From NCBI GenBank assembly GCA_031279735.1, contig JAITHX010000053.1, forward strand, positions 1 through 9,440: a stretch of DNA of 9,440 bases, given 5' to 3'. Source of the stretch: Prevotellaceae bacterium (GTDB taxonomy: Bacteria; Bacteroidota; Bacteroidia; Bacteroidales; UBA932). Position numbers and translations under genes: made by a program. How positions within the stretch are numbered: the first letter of the stretch is position 1; each line of letters starts with the position of its first letter. Below, in pieces: positions 5,704 to 9,440 of this stretch. The notes under the pieces are model-generated. The model saw nothing but the letters and a program-made list of their open reading frames with translations, was not told the origin of the DNA and did not search any database.

Positions 5704-6357
5704 TTATACAGTTTTTAATTTTTTCATGTAATCTGCGGGGTTGTCGGACGAGAAAATCGCGCTTCCCGCAACCAGAATGTCGGCGCCGGCGGCGTAAACT
5801 TCGGCGGCATTGTCCAGACTGATCCCGCCGTCAACCTCTATCAGGGTTTCGGAGCGGGTTCGGCGCGCAAGTTCCCGCGCCCGCCGGATTTTTTCGATGG
5901 TGAAGGGAATGAAGCGCTGTCCGCCGAATCCGGGGTTGACCGACATGACAAGCAGCAGGTCCAGCTCTCCGATTATGTCTTCGAGCATAGCGACTGGGGT
6001 GTGAGGATTCAGCGCTGCGCCGGCTTTCATGCCGAGTGATTTGATTTGCTCCGTCACGCTAGCCAGATGCGAGCAGGCTTCGAGGTGAACGGTGAGAAAG
6101 GCGGCGCCGGCGTCGCGAAAGTCCTCGATATATTTTTCGGGATGAATCATCATAAGGTGAACGTCGAGCGGTTTGCGGGCGATACGGGCTACGGCTTTCA
6201 CCACCGGCAAGCCGAAGGAGATATTGGGGACAAAAGTTCCGTCCATCACGTCGAGATGAATCATATCGGCGCAACTCTCGTTCAACATTTCGATTTCCTG
6301 TTGCAGAACGCCGAAGTTCGCAGTGAGGATCGAGGGGGACAGCATTTTATTCATCAT
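5704..6357 (-). CDS. rpe: Ribulose-phosphate 3-epimerase
   Basis: This cytoplasmic TIM-barrel metalloenzyme interconverts ribulose 5-phosphate and xylulose 5-phosphate in the pentose phosphate pathway. The 217-residue length is typical. LSPSILTANF is at 6-15. The metal ligands are visible as His34 and Asp36 (HLDVMDG), His67 (DVHLMM) and Asp176 (IEVDGGIS). The phosphate-binding loops are NPGFGGQRF (141-149) and GADILVAGSAIF (191-202). The exact start is uncertain among Met1, Met2 and Met5; Met5 would place the SPS motif nearest the N-terminus. It is the first gene of the minus-strand run and has a promoter element 46 bp upstream. Confidence 0.96.
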   Translation of the reverse strand: MMNKMLSPSILTANFGVLQQEIEMLNESCADMIHLDVMDGTFVPNISFGLPVVKAVARIARKPLDVHLMMIHPEKYIEDFRDAGAAFLTVHLEACSHLASVTEQIKSLGMKAGAALNPHTPVAMLEDIIGELDLLLVMSVNPGFGGQRFIPFTIEKIRRARELARRTRSETLIEVDGGISLDNAAEVYAAGADILVAGSAIFSSDNPADYMKKLKTV

Positions 6358-6402
6358 TACTTTTCAATTATATAAAGTCTTTTCGACGACTTTTATACGG
6401 CG

Positions 6403-6410
6403 CAAAGATA
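6403..6410 (-). promoter_or_regulatory. -7 promoter element for rpe and downstream genes
   Basis: The minus strand reads TATCTTTG, matching the Bacteroidota -7 consensus TAnnTTTG of the primary sigma factor. It lies 46 bp ahead of the rpe start. No good TTG-type -33 box sits at the usual distance; a TTTG is present but only 11 bp away. Confidence 0.6.
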
Positions 6411-6447
6411 CCGTAAAATTTCAAACCGCGAATTTTGAATTATTGAT

Positions 6448-6455
6448 TATCTTTG
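6448..6455 (+). promoter_or_regulatory. -7 promoter element for the FKBP gene
   Basis: The plus strand reads TATCTTTG followed by C, again matching TAnnTTTG. It lies 26 bp before the FKBP ATG, giving a short leader of about 20 nt. The -33 position is weak. It diverges from the matching minus-strand element 37 bp away, so the two genes share one compact regulatory region. Confidence 0.68.
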
Positions 6456-6481
6456 CATCGTTTTTAAAAAAAATGATTTAT

Positions 6482-7144
6482 ATGAAACGATTTGTTTATT
6501 TGTGCATTGTTCTAATTTTCGCAGCCTCGTGCACGGGCAAAAAATCAAAGATTTCGTCGGCGCGCTCGGCGCTGGATTCCGCAAGTTACGCCATAGGCGT
6601 CCTTTATGGCGTCAATATGGACAGACTGAAAGACAATCTGCCGGTTGAATTTGACATGGACTACGATCTGTTTATGGCAGGATTCAGGGATGTTCTCACC
6701 AAAGCCGACAGTCTTAAGCCCGACACGTATTGGGCAGACGAAATCTTCCGCAAGTACATAGTGGGGAAAGTAAAGGAGAAAAGCCTCGCGTATCTCGACG
6801 AAAACAGGAAAAAGGACAGCATAGTGGTGCTGGAAAGCGGCTTGCAGTACAAAATAGTAGCCGAAGGTTCGGGAAAATCGCCCCTGCCCGCCGACACCAT
6901 CAACGTGAAATACAAAGGCACCACCATCGACGGACAAGTTTTCGACGCGAGGCAGGAACCGGTGAAGTTCGCGCTGTCGGGCATGATACCGGGCTGGATA
7001 GAAGGCATCCCGCTGATGAAGGAGGGGGCAAAATACATGTTCTACGTTCCCCCGCATCTGGCTTACGGAGATTCGGGCAGACTGGGAGGACAGACGCTGA
7101 TCTTTGAAGTGGAATTAGTCTCCGTCGTAAAGGGAGCGGAATAA
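6482..7144 (+). CDS. FKBP-type peptidyl-prolyl cis-trans isomerase, lipoprotein
   Basis: This is an envelope foldase that isomerises Xaa-Pro bonds in exported proteins. It has 220 residues. A lipoprotein signal ends in the lipobox AASC with Cys17. The next residues (TGKKSK) lack the acidic stretch of the Bacteroidota surface-export signal, so it probably faces the periplasm. Residues about 30-110 resemble the helical FKBP N-terminal dimerisation domain of Mip/FkpA. The FKBP domain spans about 125-216 and keeps the expected pocket residues by alignment with FKBP12: Tyr144, Phe154, Asp155, Phe163, Trp172, Tyr195 and Phe208. The loop between Tyr195 and Phe208 is about four residues short and lacks the usual IPPNA motif. 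The frame is open back to 6323, but the signal peptide and promoter place the start at 6482. Confidence 0.93.
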   Translation: MKRFVYLCIVLIFAASCTGKKSKISSARSALDSASYAIGVLYGVNMDRLKDNLPVEFDMDYDLFMAGFRDVLTKADSLKPDTYWADEIFRKYIVGKVKEKSLAYLDENRKKDSIVVLESGLQYKIVAEGSGKSPLPADTINVKYKGTTIDGQVFDARQEPVKFALSGMIPGWIEGIPLMKEGAKYMFYVPPHLAYGDSGRLGGQTLIFEVELVSVVKGAE

Positions 7145-7153
7145 ACGATAGGG

Positions 7154-7179
7154 AAAAACACGAAAAAAACACGAAAAAA
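7154..7179. other. Three helically phased A-tracts between the FKBP and hydrogenase-like genes
   Basis: Runs of five, seven and six A are centred near 7156, 7166 and 7176, spaced about 10 bp apart and separated by CACG. Such phasing is known to bend DNA. They lie in the 50-bp gap ahead of the hydrogenase-like gene. The same A-rich DNA could instead act as a translational enhancer, as is common before Bacteroidota starts. Confidence 0.6.
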
Positions 7180-7194
7180 CACAATGTCGCCCGA

Positions 7195-8688
7195 TTGAAA
7201 ACACACAATAACACACCGGTAGCAATCGACGAAATGCCTCTTCTGCCGAAGGAGGCGTTTCTCTCATCGGTGTCCGATTCGCTGAAAGCCGACGGCGCGC
7301 GCTGCATAGCGTACTTCGCCGTCGAACGCGAAAACGGCTTTACGCTCTACTGCGGAACGGCAAACGACTTGTCGGGCGACATTGAAATATTTGCCGCCGA
7401 AACCGCGCGGGAGGAAAAAATAGCCTCGCTCACTCCGCTTCACGCTCATCTGCATGTATTCGAGCGCGAAATGCACGAACGTTTCGGGATCGGTTTCGAG
7501 GGACATCCATGGCTGAAACCCCTGCGCTATCCCGCCGACAGATTCGACCGGACGCAAACTTACGAGAACTACCCGTTCTTCGGCATCGACAACGAGGCGC
7601 TGCACGAAGTAGGCGTAGGACCCATACACGCCGGCATAATAGAACCGGGGCACTTCCGGTTTATCTGCGAAGGCGAAAAAGTTATTCATCTCGAAATAGT
7701 GCTGGGCTATCAGCATCGGGGCATAGAAAAGATGATGCGGGGGAAACCCGATCTCGGAAAAATGCTGACGGCTGAAACCATAGCCGGCGATTCCGTTGCG
7801 GCGCACGCGCTCGCCTACGTATCGGGAATGGAAGCGCTTGCGGGTTTTCGTCCCGACGCTGCGCTTATGGCGGAACGCAGCCTCGCGCTGGAACTCGAAC
7901 GCATTGCAATTCACATCGGCGACACGGCGGCTCTATGCACCGACACGGGCTATCAGCTTGGACAGGTTGCCTGCGAAGCCCTGCGAACGATAGTTATCAA
8001 CACCACGCAGCTGTGGTGCGGCAACAGATTTGCCAAAGGACTGCTGCGTCCCTGCGGGACATACTATCCCCTCGACGGGGAACTCAGGACAAAAATATGC
8101 GACAATCTGACCGAAGTAGCCGACCGATACAACGACATTGCGTCGAAACTGCTCTCGCTTCCAAGTCTGCTTGCCCGCTTCGAGGACGTGGGCGTCCTCA
8201 CCGAAAGGCAGGCAACGCTTGCGGGACAGACCGGACTTTCGGCAAGAGCATCAGGACTGAGACGGGACATTCGGGCATCGCATCCCTTTCAGTCGCACAT
8301 CGGCGCGGCGCGCGAAACAATGGTCGAAAAGCGCGGCGACGTTCTGTCGCGTCTGAAACAGAGAATAGCGGAAGTACGGCAGTCGCGCGCGCTGGCAGAC
8401 GAATTTCTGTGGACATCGGAACAGGCGGAAACAGCCCCCCTGACGCCGGAATATTCGCCCGCCCTGAAACCGGGTCAGTTATGCTTTTCGCTGGTCGAAG
8501 GCTGGAGAGGGGAAGTGTGCCACACGACGATTACCGACAAATCGGGCAACATCTCGCACTGCAAAATCAAGGATCCTTCGCTTCACAACTGGTTCGGACT
8601 TGCTCTGGCAATGCGAAATCAGGACATATCGGATTTTCCGATATGCAACAAAAGCTTTAACCTTTCCTATTGCGGATTCGATTTATAA
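7195..8688 (+). CDS. Group 4 [NiFe]-hydrogenase large-subunit-like protein (NuoC-NuoD fusion), Ehr type, lacking Ni ligands
   Basis: This 497-residue protein is arranged like HycE/HyfG. The NuoC-like domain is about 14-115 and includes FEREMHERFGIGFEGHP (89-105). The NuoD/large-subunit domain follows with HRGIEK (184-189) and VEGWRGE (444-450). The C-terminus (NWFGLALAMRNQ, then DFPICNKSF) aligns with the end of HycE as I recall it. All four Ni-binding cysteines are absent: motif L1 has IAGDS (Ala197 and Ser200 at the cysteine positions), and L2 has NLSYCG (489-494) in place of DPCxxC, with Ser491 and Gly494 at the cysteine positions. It therefore should not bind NiFe or turn over hydrogen. 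Such subunits occur in energy-converting hydrogenase-related (Ehr) complexes. No other complex subunits are in the window. The start is TTG at 7195; the first in-frame ATG is at 7234. It lies 50 bp after the FKBP gene and 22 bp before pepE. Confidence 0.88.
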   Translation: MKTHNNTPVAIDEMPLLPKEAFLSSVSDSLKADGARCIAYFAVERENGFTLYCGTANDLSGDIEIFAAETAREEKIASLTPLHAHLHVFEREMHERFGIGFEGHPWLKPLRYPADRFDRTQTYENYPFFGIDNEALHEVGVGPIHAGIIEPGHFRFICEGEKVIHLEIVLGYQHRGIEKMMRGKPDLGKMLTAETIAGDSVAAHALAYVSGMEALAGFRPDAALMAERSLALELERIAIHIGDTAALCTDTGYQLGQVACEALRTIVINTTQLWCGNRFAKGLLRPCGTYYPLDGELRTKICDNLTEVADRYNDIASKLLSLPSLLARFEDVGVLTERQATLAGQTGLSARASGLRRDIRASHPFQSHIGAARETMVEKRGDVLSRLKQRIAEVRQSRALADEFLWTSEQAETAPLTPEYSPALKPGQLCFSLVEGWRGEVCHTTITDKSGNISHCKIKDPSLHNWFGLALAMRNQDISDFPICNKSFNLSYCGFDL

Positions 8689-8710
8689 ATGCAACAATAT
8701 ACTATATTAT

Positions 8711-9424
8711 ATGAAACTGTTATTGATAAGCAATTCTACAAATGCGGGAGAAACGTATCTCGGATTCTCGAAAAGAAGCATCCAGTTGTTTCTCGAAAAA
8801 AACAAAGTAAACGAAGTACTTTTTGTGCCTTACGCCGCGGTTACGTTTTCGTATGACGCATACGAGGACCGAGTAACCAAAGTGTTCGACGAGCTCGGCA
8901 TCAAGGTTCGCGGACTGCACCGCGAAAGCGATCCGTACATGGCGGTAATGGCAGCCAGCGCTATCGTTGTCGGCGGAGGCAACACGTTTCATCTGCTGAA
9001 ACACTTTCGTCAGGCGAGAATCATGGAAGCGGCGAGGATTAAGATACAAAACGGAACGCCCTACATAGGCTGGAGCGCCGGCGCCAATCTTGCCTGTCCG
9101 ACAATCTGCACCACGAACGACATGCCCATAGTGGAAGTAGAGAGTTTCGAGGCGCTAAACCTGATACCGTTCCAGATCAACCCCCACTACATCGACTATC
9201 ATCCGCAAAATCATGCGGGCGAAACGAGAGAACAGCGCATAGCGGAATACATCGTGGCGAATCCCGACAAATACGTCGCGGGACTAAGAGAAGGGTGCAT
9301 ACTCCATTACGAGAACGATAAACTTAATCTGACAGGTCCGAAGTCGGTTCGCGTGTTCAGACAAGGACATCCGGCAAAGGAAATATCGCCGGGAGAGGAT
9401 TTGGGATTCCTGCTAAAACATTAA
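8711..9424 (+). CDS. pepE: Dipeptidase E (alpha-aspartyl dipeptidase, S51)
   Basis: This cytoplasmic serine peptidase hydrolyses dipeptides with N-terminal aspartate. It has 237 residues, against about 229 in enteric PepE. The nucleophile motif GWSAGAN is at 120-126 with Ser122. Asp137 (TTNDMPI) and His159 (INPHYID) complete the triad in the spacing known for PepE. The VVGGGNTFHLL stretch (86-96) is typical of the class I glutamine amidotransferase-like fold. The frame is open from 8600, but that stretch overlaps the preceding gene; the ATG at 8711 begins the conserved MKLLLISNST strand and is preceded by an AT-rich leader. It is probably cotranscribed with the hydrogenase-like gene 22 bp upstream. 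Together with the secreted DPP IV it fits peptide use. Confidence 0.95.
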   Translation: MKLLLISNSTNAGETYLGFSKRSIQLFLEKNKVNEVLFVPYAAVTFSYDAYEDRVTKVFDELGIKVRGLHRESDPYMAVMAASAIVVGGGNTFHLLKHFRQARIMEAARIKIQNGTPYIGWSAGANLACPTICTTNDMPIVEVESFEALNLIPFQINPHYIDYHPQNHAGETREQRIAEYIVANPDKYVAGLREGCILHYENDKLNLTGPKSVRVFRQGHPAKEISPGEDLGFLLKH

Positions 9425-9440
9425 TTCATAATTATGAATT
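9423..9440. repeat. Perfect 18-bp palindrome of the TTCATAA heptamer type
   Basis: The last 18 bases, AATTCATAATTATGAATT, are identical to their reverse complement. They begin within the pepE stop codon and contain TTCATAA next to its inverse TTATGAA, the same heptamer as in array A5 and in the arms of the stem-loop at 669-705. This may be the beginning of another copy of the intergenic repeat family that continues past the window. Confidence 0.75.

Noticed and set aside
6323..6481. Extended start for the FKBP gene
   Set aside because: It would begin inside rpe on the other strand and bury the lipoprotein signal 53 residues in. The promoter box at 6448-6455 lies downstream of that start.
8600..8710. 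Extended start for pepE
   Set aside because: It overlaps the 3' end of the hydrogenase-like gene and adds residues before the conserved first beta strand.

Overview
The window looks like a chromosomal segment from a member of the Bacteroidota, most likely a Bacteroidales. The reasons are two divergent TATCTTTG elements of the Bacteroidota -7 type (consensus TAnnTTTG), the lack of Shine-Dalgarno sequences before the starts examined (A-rich leaders instead), a secreted dipeptidyl peptidase IV of the S9B family, and an FKBP lipoprotein. Coding DNA is moderately GC-rich. The intergenic DNA is strikingly AT-rich and repetitive.

Layout. Positions 1-762 hold no credible gene and are built of repeats. 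A helically phased 21-bp tandem array (1-250) is followed by a composite element (326-781) made of heptanucleotide arrays separated by 43-44-nt GC-rich hairpin modules. Five minus-strand genes follow, in transcription order rpe (ribulose-phosphate epimerase), dipeptidyl peptidase IV, an ABC-2 type permease, a rhomboid protease and ispE. They run from a shared promoter region near 6360-6480 down to the repeat element, and the repeat supplies the last codons and the stop of ispE. The only sizeable gap inside this run (3445-3530) contains a third tandem repeat, of 11/12 bp. On the plus strand, leaving the same divergent promoter region, are an FKBP-type prolyl isomerase lipoprotein, a NuoC-NuoD fusion protein resembling the group 4 [NiFe]-hydrogenase large subunit, and pepE (aspartyl dipeptidase). 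The window closes on a perfect 18-bp palindrome of the same TTCATAA heptamer type seen at 699-726.

How the genes work together. This is mostly a mixed housekeeping neighbourhood: pentose phosphate (rpe), MEP isoprenoid synthesis (ispE), peptide use (DPP IV outside the cytoplasm, PepE inside), envelope protein folding (FKBP) and membrane functions (rhomboid, ABC permease). DPP IV and PepE fit an organism that uses peptides. No dedicated pathway is evident across the cluster.

Most interesting points. (1) The composite heptamer/hairpin element invades the 3' end of ispE. (2) The hydrogenase-like large subunit has lost all four Ni-binding cysteines and has no visible partner subunits, so it is probably an Ehr-type (energy-converting hydrogenase-related) protein with a non-hydrogenase role. 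(3) Several intergenic repeats have periods matching one or two DNA helical turns, suggesting intrinsically curved DNA. I see no CRISPR array, transposase, phage gene, tRNA or rRNA.
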